Origin: an uncultured Clostridia bacterium
Lineage (GTDB): Bacteria; Bacillota; Clostridia; RGIG6154
Direction of reading: 5' to 3'
NCBI GenBank assembly: GCA_934446135.1
Contig: CAKSDT010000022.1
Span: forward strand, 1-20,229
Length of the DNA: 20,229 nucleotides
Each line of letters begins with the position of its first letter. The stretch's first letter is position 1. The notes below the pieces were generated by a model. The model was not told the DNA's origin. It made no database searches and was given only the letters and a program-made list of their open reading frames with translations. A program made the translations under genes and the position numbers. Of this stretch, positions 1 to 7,113 are shown one piece after another.

Positions 1-77
1 TTTAAAATATACTATATGATAAACCTTTTGCTTAAAAAAATCAAGTCTTTTCAGGTTTTTTTGACAGAATTTTTGCA
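1..77 (-). CDS. possible open frame running off the left edge (partial, unrecognised)
   Basis: An ATG at 77-75 overlaps the rlmB stop codon (TAATG arrangement), and the frame stays open for 26 codons to the window edge, beginning MQKFCQKNLKRLDFF. This arrangement would fit a gene translationally coupled to rlmB. I see no convincing Shine-Dalgarno sequence, and 26 codons without a stop is not strong evidence in DNA this AT-rich. The peptide is basic and resembles nothing I can name. It could equally be 3' untranslated sequence after rlmB. Confidence 0.25.
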
Positions 78-824
78 TTAAAGTCTTGATTTTAAAACCT
101 GATACATCAAAATTCCGGCACTTACAGAGGCATTAAGCGACTCTGTCTGTCCTACCATGGGAATATTTACCGTAAAATCACATTCTTTTCTTATAACGGG
201 GCTTATTCCTTTTCCTTCATTTCCGATTACAATGCCGACACCGCCCGAAAAATCGGTTTCAAACAGATTTTTTTCACCGTGCATATCGGCACCGTAAAAC
301 CAAACGCCCTCATCTTTAAGTCTTTTTATTGCAGCCGAAAGATTTGTGACTTTGCATACAGGCGTATAAAAGCAGGCACCTGCAGCAGTTTTAACAACCG
401 TTGGAGTTACATATGCACTTCTGTGTTTCGGAATTATAACACCGTGGACCCCGGCGGCATTTGCAGTTCTTATAACCGCACCCAAATTATGCGGGTCTTC
501 TATTCCGTCCAGAACCACAACAAATAAAGGCTCTCCCTTTTTCTCGGCAATGCTTACTATGTCATCAAGAGAAGCATACTTAACGGGCGAAATATGAGCA
601 ATAACGCCCTGATGTGCCTTTGTTTCGGACATTTCGTCGAGTTTTCGTTTATCAGTTTCAACAATCGGAATTTTTTTCTCTTTTGCAATTCTTATCAATT
701 TACCCAGACTTTTATGCCCTTCTCCTTTTTGAATATATATTTTGTCAATATCCCTTTCGGATTTCAGTGCCTCAAAAACAGGGTTTCTGCCCTCAATTTT
801 AAAAATTTCTTCTCTTTTTTCCAT
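78..824 (-). CDS. rlmB: 23S rRNA (guanosine-2'-O-)-methyltransferase RlmB, TrmH/SpoU family
   Basis: This is a SPOUT-class (TrmH-type) methyltransferase expected to methylate the 2'-hydroxyl of a guanosine in 23S rRNA using S-adenosylmethionine. The N-terminal substrate-binding domain carries EGRNPVFEAL near residue 11. The C-terminal knotted domain shows the three family motifs in order: DGIEDPHNLGAVIRTA, VIGNEGKGI and IPMVGQTESLNASVSAGI. At 248 residues it has the normal family length. I chose the ATG at 824 over the one at 836 because GGAGAG lies just upstream of it, while the 836 ATG has no Shine-Dalgarno sequence. The gene has its own sigma-A promoter (854-882). RlmB is the best fit; a tRNA-modifying or antibiotic-resistance SpoU paralogue cannot be fully excluded from sequence alone. 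Confidence 0.9.
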   Translation of the reverse strand: MEKREEIFKIEGRNPVFEALKSERDIDKIYIQKGEGHKSLGKLIRIAKEKKIPIVETDKRKLDEMSETKAHQGVIAHISPVKYASLDDIVSIAEKKGEPLFVVVLDGIEDPHNLGAVIRTANAAGVHGVIIPKHRSAYVTPTVVKTAAGACFYTPVCKVTNLSAAIKRLKDEGVWFYGADMHGEKNLFETDFSGGVGIVIGNEGKGISPVIRKECDFTVNIPMVGQTESLNASVSAGILMYQVLKSRL

Positions 825-853
825 AATTCTCTCCATATTTACTTAATAGGCAT

Positions 854-882
854 ATTATACAGTTTAAGTTGAAAAAAATCAA
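854..882 (-). promoter_or_regulatory. sigma-A type promoter for rlmB
   Basis: On the minus strand TTGATT (882-877) and TATAAT (859-854) are separated by 17 nt. The predicted start falls about 20 nt upstream of the rlmB start codon, giving a short leader. Confidence 0.65.
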
Positions 883-889
883 GTTTTTA

Positions 890-918
890 TTGAAAAAACA
901 ATTAATTTCTGTTATACT
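890..918 (+). promoter_or_regulatory. sigma-A type promoter for murC
   Basis: TTGAAA (890-895) and TATACT (913-918) are separated by 17 nt. Transcription would start near 925, leaving a leader of about 65 nt before murC. The promoter sits back to back with the rlmB promoter. Confidence 0.65.
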
Positions 919-954
919 GATTAAATCAGAACAAAAGGGCAAAAAATAAACCAC

Positions 955-969
955 GTTCATATAATGAAC
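955..969. repeat. small palindrome in the murC leader
   Basis: GTTCAT-ATA-ATGAAC is a perfect 6-bp inverted repeat with a 3-nt centre. It lies between the predicted transcription start and the Shine-Dalgarno sequence of murC. It could be a protein operator or a small RNA hairpin. In AT-rich DNA a repeat this short can arise by chance. Confidence 0.4.
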
Positions 970-989
970 TATAATCGGAGGTAATTGTT

Positions 990-2369
990 TTGGAAATTTT
1001 GGGAGCGGACGCAAAAGGCCGTGTTCATTTTATCGGCATAGGCGGCATAAGTATGTCATCTATCGCTATGATTCTTAAGAAAAACGGCTATACTGTAACA
1101 GGTTCGGATATAAATAAATCTCACATAACAGAAGCACTTTGCGATATGGGTATAAAAGTTTATTTCGGACATAATGAAGAAAATGTTAAAGGTGCATCTT
1201 TAGTTGTCTTTACGGCAGCAATTAAAAAGGATAATCCCGAATATTGTTATGCGGTTGAAAACAATATTAAAATAGTTGAAAGAAGCGTATTTTTAGGAGA
1301 ACTTATGAGGGCTTATAAATCCCCTCTTTGCATTTCGGGTACGCACGGAAAAACCACCACAACATCAATGGTTTCCCTTATTCTGCAGGAAGCAGGCTTG
1401 GATCCCACTTGCCTTATAGGCGGTGTGGTTAAGGAACTGGGCGGAAATTTAAGAATGGGCGGTAAAGACATATTTGTAACGGAAAGTTGTGAATATGTTG
1501 AAAGTTTTCTCAAATTTTACCCTCATACTGCAGTAATTTTGAATGTTGATGAAGACCACCTGGATTATTTCAGAGATATTAACCATATCATCTCGGCTTT
1601 TGCAAAATTTGCGGCACTTGTTCCGGAAAACGGAAAGGTATTCGTAAACGGCGAAGATGAAAATTCTCTTAAAGCCGTAAAAGACGCAAAATGTGAAGTT
1701 TTAACATTCGGCACAAAAGATATCTTTGACGCAGTTGCAAAAAATATTGCCTTTGACGATCTCGGAAAAGCGTCTTATGATTTTTATTACAAAGGCGGGT
1801 TTATAACAAAAATAAATCTGGCAGTGCCCGGAAAGCATAATGTGTTTAACTCGCTTGCGGCGGCGGCATCCTGCTATTCCTACGGTGCTTCAAAAGAAGC
1901 AATTGCAAAAGTCTTAAAAGAATTTAAGGGAACAGAAAGACGGTTTGAATTTAAGGGAATGTTTGAAGGAGCATATATTTATGATGATTATGCTCATCAC
2001 CCAACTGAAATAAAAGCCGCACTCTCGGCGGCAAAAGGCTGTGCCAAAGGAAAACTCAGAGTGATTTTCCAGTCGCACACATATACAAGAACTCATGCCC
2101 TTTTAAAAGAATTTTCCGAAAGTTTTGACCTTGCCGACGAAATAATCGTAACCAAAATTTATGCCGCAAGGGAAAAAGATACCGGTCTTGTTAAACCGAC
2201 CGACCTTACAGATCTTTTGGTTAAAAGAGGAAAAGATGCAAAATACATCGCAACATTTGAAGAAATTGAAGATTACATAAGAAAAACCGCACAAAAAGAC
2301 GAACTTATTATAACGGTCGGAGCCGGAAATGTAGTTGAAGTCGGCGAAAACCTACTGAAGAAAATGTAA
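990..2369 (+). CDS. murC: UDP-N-acetylmuramate--L-alanine ligase MurC
   Basis: This is the cytoplasmic Mur ligase that adds L-alanine to UDP-N-acetylmuramate with ATP, the first peptide-forming step of peptidoglycan synthesis. The 459-residue protein shows the Rossmann-like HFIGIGGISMSSIA at about 13-26, the ATP-binding loop GTHGKTTTT at 117-125, NVDEDHLDYF at 185-194, GKHNVFNSLAA at about 281 and YDDYAHHPTE at 331-340. These are the diagnostic MurC elements, and the length is normal. The start is TTG at 990, preceded by GGAGG at 977-981 with an 8-nt spacing; no ATG is better placed. The gene appears monocistronic, with its own promoter and a hairpin terminator right after the stop. Confidence 0.96.
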   Translation: MEILGADAKGRVHFIGIGGISMSSIAMILKKNGYTVTGSDINKSHITEALCDMGIKVYFGHNEENVKGASLVVFTAAIKKDNPEYCYAVENNIKIVERSVFLGELMRAYKSPLCISGTHGKTTTTSMVSLILQEAGLDPTCLIGGVVKELGGNLRMGGKDIFVTESCEYVESFLKFYPHTAVILNVDEDHLDYFRDINHIISAFAKFAALVPENGKVFVNGEDENSLKAVKDAKCEVLTFGTKDIFDAVAKNIAFDDLGKASYDFYYKGGFITKINLAVPGKHNVFNSLAAAASCYSYGASKEAIAKVLKEFKGTERRFEFKGMFEGAYIYDDYAHHPTEIKAALSAAKGCAKGKLRVIFQSHTYTRTHALLKEFSESFDLADEIIVTKIYAAREKDTGLVKPTDLTDLLVKRGKDAKYIATFEEIEDYIRKTAQKDELIITVGAGNVVEVGENLLKKM

Positions 2370-2380
2370 TAAAAAATTAA

Positions 2381-2412
2381 GCACCGCATAATTTTTCTGC
2401 GGCGCAATTTTT
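2381..2412. terminator. bidirectional terminator between murC and bioY
   Basis: GCACCGCA (2381-2388) pairs with TGCGGCGC (2398-2405) with one mismatch. It is followed on the plus strand by a T-rich run and flanked on the other side by an A-run that becomes a T-run on the minus strand. It can serve both convergent genes, murC and bioY. Confidence 0.75.
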
Positions 2413-2938
2413 ATATTATCTTATTAGTTTTGAGTGCCTTAAAAATTGAAGGTGAGATTATAATGCAAAGAACAATTTTTATAATATCTCCCGGCAGAAA
2501 CGGAAAAACGCAGACCTTCAAAGCATATGAAAGCGGTTCGCCCGAACTTACCGTAAACCACAATGTGCCTATAGCATAAAGAACTGCTGTCGATATTACG
2601 CAAGATGTTGCAAATACAATCCTGTTTCTTTTAAGAGAAAGCATAAAGGCGATTATAAATGCCATAGGTATATATCCTATAATATATCCTCCCGTGGGAC
2701 CCATAAGTTTTTGAAGTCCGCCCGAAAATCCCGAAAAAACCGGAAGTCCGAAAGTTCCCAAAAGCACATACAAAAGAACCGAAACGGTTGCTGTTTTCAT
2801 ATCAAAAACAGAGGCTATTAAGTAAATGCCAAATGTCGCAAGCGTTACGGGGATAATTCCTACGCTGAACGAAAATGGCGATATCACGCAAAGTATTGCG
2901 GCTAAGAGTGCAAAAATAATCAAATTTTTCGTTTTCAT
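2411..2938 (-). CDS. bioY: BioY-family biotin transporter (ECF S component)
   Basis: BioY is the membrane-embedded biotin-binding subunit of an energy-coupling-factor importer. It normally uses a shared EcfA/EcfA'/EcfT module, which is not in this window. The 175-residue protein is almost entirely hydrophobic, with about six membrane segments, and contains the family hallmark GPTGGYIIGY at about residues 80-89, preceded by LPVFSGFSGG. I place the start at the ATG at 2938 because AGAGGA lies a few bases upstream; an in-frame ATG at 2956 overlaps the birA stop as ATGA but has no ribosome binding site. Pairing with biotin ligase makes the biotin assignment firmer than the fold alone would. Confidence 0.92.
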   Translation of the reverse strand: MKTKNLIIFALLAAILCVISPFSFSVGIIPVTLATFGIYLIASVFDMKTATVSVLLYVLLGTFGLPVFSGFSGGLQKLMGPTGGYIIGYIPMAFIIAFMLSLKRNRIVFATSCVISTAVLYAIGTLWFTVSSGEPLSYALKVCVFPFLPGDIIKIVLCIIISPSIFKALKTNKII

Positions 2939-2952
2939 TTGTGTTCCTCTTT

Positions 2953-3675
2953 TCATATTTTAATGCTTACATCACCGGAAAACAGAATTTCTGATTTTCC
3001 GCTGTGTTCAACTTTAAGTTTTCCGTCATCAGTTATACCCACCGCTTTTGCCTCATAACTTCCATTAGGTGATATAACTGTTACAGTTTTTGAAATCACA
3101 CAGGATTTGGCCCTGTATTCATCCATATAGTCTGAAAAATCATAGTCCTTAAGATTGTTTGCAATTTCAGATGCAAGGTCTGAAATTAAAATCTTTTTCC
3201 CCGTTTCTTTTTCTATCGAGGTTGCAATATCCTTTAAACTGTCGGGAAATTCTGTCCCCAAAACATTTACCCCGATTCCCAAAACGGTATAATTTTCTTT
3301 TGTCTTTACCGAATATATGTTTTCCGCAAGTATTCCGCAAACTTTTCTGCCGTTAATTCTGATGTCGTTAACCCATTTAATCTCACAGTTTGCCCCCGAT
3401 AAGGTTTCTATCGCGTTTAAAACGCATACCGCAGCATAGGTTGTGATTTTAACCAGATCGTTTATATCAAGATTAAGTTTAAGCCCGAAACTTATGTAAA
3501 GTCCGCCGTCAGGCGAGTTAAAACTTCTTCCCTTTCTTCCTTTCCCGCCCGTCTGTCTTTTGGCGGCAACAATAAGATTTTGCTTTTCTTCCAAAATTAA
3601 TTTTTTTGCAGTATCGTTTGTGGAAGAAAGTTCTTCGAACTCATATATTTTATACGGATAATTAAGTTTAAACAT
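2953..3675 (-). CDS. birA: biotin--[acetyl-CoA-carboxylase] ligase, class I (no DNA-binding domain)
   Basis: This enzyme activates biotin with ATP and transfers it to a lysine of biotin carboxyl carrier proteins. In 240 residues it shows SSTND at 17-21, the biotinyl-AMP loop GKGRKGR at 44-50, KWVNDI at 100-105 and KVCGILAE at 111-118, then a small C-terminal SH3-like domain. The catalytic domain begins at once, with no N-terminal winged helix. It is therefore the monofunctional class I type and should not act as a biotin-responsive repressor. The start ATG at 3675 has GGAG six bases upstream. Its stop overlaps an upstream bioY ATG candidate, and the two genes are clearly cotranscribed. Confidence 0.93.
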   Translation of the reverse strand: MFKLNYPYKIYEFEELSSTNDTAKKLILEEKQNLIVAAKRQTGGKGRKGRSFNSPDGGLYISFGLKLNLDINDLVKITTYAAVCVLNAIETLSGANCEIKWVNDIRINGRKVCGILAENIYSVKTKENYTVLGIGVNVLGTEFPDSLKDIATSIEKETGKKILISDLASEIANNLKDYDFSDYMDEYRAKSCVISKTVTVISPNGSYEAKAVGITDDGKLKVEHSGKSEILFSGDVSIKI

Positions 3676-3690
3676 ATCAAACTCCTGTTA

Positions 3691-3716
3691 TCAAAAAGGG
3701 GCTGTATTACAGCCCC
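3691..3716 (-). terminator. intrinsic terminator after wecB, in front of birA
   Basis: On the minus strand GGGGCTGT and ACAGCCCC (3716-3709 and 3705-3698) form a perfect 8-bp stem with a 3-nt loop, followed directly by a run of T. The structure ends just upstream of the birA Shine-Dalgarno sequence. It should end most transcripts from the trpS-wecA-wecB series. Confidence 0.85.
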
Positions 3717-3724
3717 AATTTATC

Positions 3725-4867
3725 TTACGCAAGAAAATCCTCAGGTCTTTTTGTTCCGTTGAACCTGCTTAAAATTGCTTTAACAATTCTTTCCGACGCA
3801 GTGCCGTCACCGTACGGATTAGCGGCTTTTGCCATTTTATCATACTCCTGTTTATTATCAAGAAGTTCTTTAGCAAGATTTAAAATCACATCTTTGTCAA
3901 CGCCTGCAATTTTAACAGTTCCCGATTCAACTGCTTCAGGTCTTTCGGTTTCTGTTCTCAGCACCAAAACCGGTTTGCCGAGTGCCGGCGCTTCTTCCTG
4001 AAGTCCGCCCGAGTCTGTCATAACCATATAGCATCTTTCCATTGCGTTATGAAGTTCTTCAACATCCAAAGGCTCTATTAAATGAACATTATCAAGGTCT
4101 GACAAAACTCTGAAAGCAACTTCCCTTACTGCCGGGTTTAAGTGAACCGGATAAACAATTTCCACATCTTTATATGAAAGTGCAATTTCTCTTAAAGCAG
4201 AGCATATGTTTTCAAGAGGCTGACCTAAATTTTCTCTTCTGTGTGCCGTAACCAAAATTACCCGTTTGTTTTCAAAATCTGTATTCTTAAGAGTTTCGTC
4301 AACAAATTCATAATCTTCCCTTACCGTTGTTTTAAGAGCATCTATTACAGTGTTTCCCGTGATATAAATATTTTCTTCAGGGATATTTTCTTTTAAAAGG
4401 TTATTCTTGTTTTTAACAGTAGGCGAAAAGTGCATATCTGTCATTCTGCCGGTGAGTTGTCTGTTCATTTCCTCCGGAAACGGTGAATATTTATCATAAG
4501 TCCTCAGACCTGCCTCAACATGGCCTATTGCAATCTGGTTATAAAATGCTGCCAAAGCACCCACAAATGTTGTTGATGTATCGCCGTGAACCAAAACAAT
4601 GTCCGGACGGTCTTTCTTCATTATTTCATCAAGACCCGAAAGTGCATTTGTTACAATACTTACAAGAGTCTGTCTGTCCTTCATTATATTAAGGTCATAA
4701 TCAGGCGTTATATCAAAAAGTTTAAGAACCTGATCAAGCATCTGCCTGTGCTGGGCAGTAACCGTTACGATTGATTTAATTCCTCCTGTTTTTTCCAGTT
4801 CCTTCACCAAGGGTGCCATTTTAATAGCCTCGGGGCGGGTTCCGAAAATGGTCATAACTTTAATCAT
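3725..4867 (-). CDS. wecB: UDP-N-acetylglucosamine 2-epimerase (non-hydrolysing)
   Basis: The enzyme interconverts UDP-GlcNAc and UDP-ManNAc, supplying ManNAc for teichoic acid linkage units or other surface polysaccharides; in Bacillus the same gene is called mnaA. The 380-residue GT-B-fold protein shows the N-terminal TIFGTRPEAIKMAPL, GDTSTTFVGALAAFY, GHVEAGLRT, FPEEMNRQLTG, TAHRRENLG and the C-terminal DSGGLQEEAPALGKPVLVLR. The start is taken as the ATG at 4867, which has AAGGA 8 bases upstream; two in-frame ATGs further upstream (4885, 4876) are less well placed. It overlaps the preceding wecA-like gene by 8 bases, consistent with translational coupling and a shared pathway. Confidence 0.94.
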   Translation of the reverse strand: MIKVMTIFGTRPEAIKMAPLVKELEKTGGIKSIVTVTAQHRQMLDQVLKLFDITPDYDLNIMKDRQTLVSIVTNALSGLDEIMKKDRPDIVLVHGDTSTTFVGALAAFYNQIAIGHVEAGLRTYDKYSPFPEEMNRQLTGRMTDMHFSPTVKNKNNLLKENIPEENIYITGNTVIDALKTTVREDYEFVDETLKNTDFENKRVILVTAHRRENLGQPLENICSALREIALSYKDVEIVYPVHLNPAVREVAFRVLSDLDNVHLIEPLDVEELHNAMERCYMVMTDSGGLQEEAPALGKPVLVLRTETERPEAVESGTVKIAGVDKDVILNLAKELLDNKQEYDKMAKAANPYGDGTASERIVKAILSRFNGTKRPEDFLA

Positions 4868-5936
4868 TTTTACCATCCTTTTCATCTAAGTTTGTTTCGT
4901 TTGTATCTTCTTTTTCAGGCATAAACTTAAAACTTGCCGCAACAAAGATTATTGCAACAAACAAAAGTGCCAATGCCCTGTATATTCCAAATCCCGTGAG
5001 TATAATTGCCGAAAGTCCCAAAAGACCGGAAATTGAATATAAAATGAGTACTGCCTGTTTCTGAGTGAATCCCATATCTATAAGTTTATGATGAATATGC
5101 CCTCTGTCAGGCTGCATAATGGGCTTTTTGTTTTTAATTCTCCTTAAAATTGCAACAGATGTATCAAATATCGGGAGAGCCATAATAAGAAGCGGAACGG
5201 CGAAAGAAATTACCGCATATCCTTTAAACACGCCCTCTATTGATATACAGGCAAGCATAAATCCCAAAAATGTCGAACCTGAATCACCCATAAATATTTT
5301 CGCCGGGTTAAAATTGTAAGGCAAAAATCCCAGACAGGCACCGGCAAGACAGCAAGTAAAAATCGCCGTGTTTGTTTCACTCACCATAAGTGCAATAATC
5401 AAAAGACAAATTGAGGAAATTGAGGCAACACCCGCCGCAAGTCCGTCAAGTCCGTCAATAAGATTAACTGCATTTGTAACCGCAACTATCCACAAAACAG
5501 TCACCGGAATTGACAAATTTCCCAAAATCAGGTAATTGTCAGGCGAGAACAGATTTGGATTTGTAAAAATCTCAATTCTTACGCCGAAATAAGCAACAAT
5601 CACCGCTGCGACAATCTGAACCATAAATTTTATTATCGCTTTAATTGGTTTTCTGTCGTCCAGAATTCCGAGTGCAACTATAATGGTAGCACCAATCATA
5701 ATTCCGATATACTCGGGAGTCATTACCGCAAAGCAAAGCATTGAGGCAACAAATCCGAAAAATATTGCCACTCCGCCAAGCCTCGGAATAGGCTTTTTGT
5801 GCATTCTTCTGGAATCTTTCGGAATATCAATTGCACCTATTTTATATGCAAGTTTCTCAGCAAGCGGTGTTGAGGCGAATGTCGCCAGAAAAGCCACCGT
5901 AAACGCAAGAACTATTCTTAAAACCTCAAATTTCAA
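4860..5936 (-). CDS. tagO: undecaprenyl-phosphate HexNAc-1-phosphate transferase (WecA/TagO family)
   Basis: This integral membrane enzyme of the MraY/WecA superfamily transfers a sugar-1-phosphate, probably GlcNAc-1-P, from its UDP carrier to undecaprenyl phosphate at the inner face of the membrane. This is the first step of wall teichoic acid or similar polymer synthesis. The 358-residue protein has about ten membrane segments, RRMHKKPIPRLGG at 43-55, LDD at 92-94, NLIDGLDGLAAG at 158-169, FMGDSGS at 215-221 and PDRGHIHHKL at 276-285. The HIHH element is typical of the WecA/TagO branch rather than MraY. The start is TTG at 5936, with GGGAG 8 bases upstream. The adjoining 2-epimerase supports a TagO-like role, but the final polymer cannot be told from here. 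Confidence 0.9.
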   Translation of the reverse strand: MKFEVLRIVLAFTVAFLATFASTPLAEKLAYKIGAIDIPKDSRRMHKKPIPRLGGVAIFFGFVASMLCFAVMTPEYIGIMIGATIIVALGILDDRKPIKAIIKFMVQIVAAVIVAYFGVRIEIFTNPNLFSPDNYLILGNLSIPVTVLWIVAVTNAVNLIDGLDGLAAGVASISSICLLIIALMVSETNTAIFTCCLAGACLGFLPYNFNPAKIFMGDSGSTFLGFMLACISIEGVFKGYAVISFAVPLLIMALPIFDTSVAILRRIKNKKPIMQPDRGHIHHKLIDMGFTQKQAVLILYSISGLLGLSAIILTGFGIYRALALLFVAIIFVAASFKFMPEKEDTNETNLDEKDGKND

Positions 5937-5949
5937 TGTAATTACTCCC

Positions 5950-6939
5950 TTATTTCCTTAAAATATAGCCGATTTTATCGTAAACCGTATTTAATGTTTT
6001 CTCGGCAATGCTTTCTGCTTTCACAGCACCGTCTGTAAATACTTTTTCAAGATAGTCTTTGTTGTTCATAAGGTCTTTATACTTCTCCTGGATAGGCGTG
6101 AGTTCGGCAATAACGGCTTCTCCTACCGCTTTTTTAAAGTCACCGTAACCTTTTCCTTCAAACTCTGCTTCAACTTCCTGAACAGTTTTTCCCGCAACGC
6201 AGGAATAAATAGAAATAAGATTGTTTATTCCGTGTCTTCCCTCTTCAAACTTTATTGTTGACAAAGAGTCTGTAACTGCTCTTTTAAATTTTTTCATAAC
6301 AGAATTTGGGTCTTCAAGAAGTGCAACAGAACCCTGGGGAACAGATTTTGACATTTTCTTTTCGGGATTCTGAAGATCCATAATCCTTGCACCGACTTTT
6401 CCTATATAAGCGTCCGGAACTGTGAACACATCGCCATAAATTCCGTTAAACCTCTCGGCAATATTTCTTGTTATCTCAAGATGCTGCATCTGATCGTGTC
6501 CTACGGGAACCAAATCGGCATTATAAAGCAAAATATCCGCCGCCATCAAAACCGGGTATGTAAAAAGTCCGGCATTGACATTATCCGCATGGCTCTGGCA
6601 TTTTTCTTTATACTGAGTCATTCTTGACAACTCACCCATATAAGTATAGCAGCCGAGAGCCCATGATAACTGTGTATGCTGAGGAACCTGCGACTGAATA
6701 AACATTGTGCACTTTTCAGGATTAAGTCCGCAGGCAATGTACTGTGCAAGAAGTGCATAGCAGCGGTTTCTCAATTCTTCGGGGTCTTGCCTTACGGTAA
6801 TTGCGTGAAGGTCAACAACCGAAAATATACATTCATATTCATCAACAAGTTTCGTCCAGTTTTTAAGAGCACCCAAATAGTTTCCTATTGTAATTTCGCC
6901 CGATGGCTGGATTCCGCTGAAAATTCTTTTTTTTGCCAT
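5950..6939 (-). CDS. trpS: tryptophanyl-tRNA synthetase
   Basis: This class I aminoacyl-tRNA synthetase charges tRNA-Trp. The 329-residue protein has the family length. It shows SGIQPSGEITIGNYLGALKN at the N-terminus (TIGN is the HIGH-type motif), DLVPVGHDQMQHLEITR in the middle and KKMSKS as the KMSKS loop. The ATG at 6939 is chosen because GGAG lies 8 bases upstream and the protein then begins MAKKRIFSG, as is usual; an ATG at 6957 would add six non-conserved residues. The stop lies 13 bases before the TTG of the downstream tagO-like gene, so the synthetase heads a transcript leading into surface polymer genes. The leader is very short and has no room for a T-box. Confidence 0.96.
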   Translation of the reverse strand: MAKKRIFSGIQPSGEITIGNYLGALKNWTKLVDEYECIFSVVDLHAITVRQDPEELRNRCYALLAQYIACGLNPEKCTMFIQSQVPQHTQLSWALGCYTYMGELSRMTQYKEKCQSHADNVNAGLFTYPVLMAADILLYNADLVPVGHDQMQHLEITRNIAERFNGIYGDVFTVPDAYIGKVGARIMDLQNPEKKMSKSVPQGSVALLEDPNSVMKKFKRAVTDSLSTIKFEEGRHGINNLISIYSCVAGKTVQEVEAEFEGKGYGDFKKAVGEAVIAELTPIQEKYKDLMNNKDYLEKVFTDGAVKAESIAEKTLNTVYDKIGYILRK

Positions 6940-6972
6940 ATAATAATCTCCATTCATTCCATTCTCCGTTAC

Positions 6973-7001
6973 ATTTTACCACATTTCATTTTTTTTTACA
7001 A
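6973..7001 (-). promoter_or_regulatory. sigma-A type promoter for trpS and downstream genes
   Basis: On the minus strand TTGTAA (7001-6996) and TAAAAT (6978-6973) are separated by 17 nt, with a TG dinucleotide close upstream of the -10. Transcription would begin about 25-30 nt before the trpS start. The -35 lies 5 bp from the -35 of the divergent htpG promoter. Confidence 0.6.
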
Positions 7002-7006
7002 TACTA

Positions 7007-7034
7007 TTGACAAATTTTTAATTTGTGCTACAAT
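7007..7034 (+). promoter_or_regulatory. sigma-A type promoter for htpG
   Basis: A consensus TTGACA (7007-7012) and TACAAT (7029-7034) are separated by 16 nt. The expected transcription start at about 7041 falls inside the CIRCE operator that follows, which is the normal arrangement for HrcA repression. Confidence 0.8.
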
Positions 7035-7038
7035 ACAG

Positions 7039-7065
7039 TTAGCACTCAGTAGCATAGAGTGCTAA
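7039..7065. promoter_or_regulatory. CIRCE operator (HrcA binding site), perfect 9-9-9 inverted repeat
   Basis: TTAGCACTC (7039-7047), a 9-nt spacer (7048-7056) and GAGTGCTAA (7057-7065) match the CIRCE consensus without a mismatch. It lies directly downstream of the -10 of the htpG promoter. From knowledge of CIRCE, the heat-shock repressor HrcA would bind here and block transcription until it is titrated by loss of GroE. No hrcA gene is in the window. Confidence 0.95.
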
Positions 7066-7113
7066 TATCGTTTAAAAATAAACAGTTCAGATATATGAAA
7101 GGATATGGTATAT

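Noticed and set aside
6958..7006. T-box leader for trpS
   Set aside because: The promoter lies about 25-30 nt before the start codon, leaving no room for a T-box, and no T-box sequence is visible.
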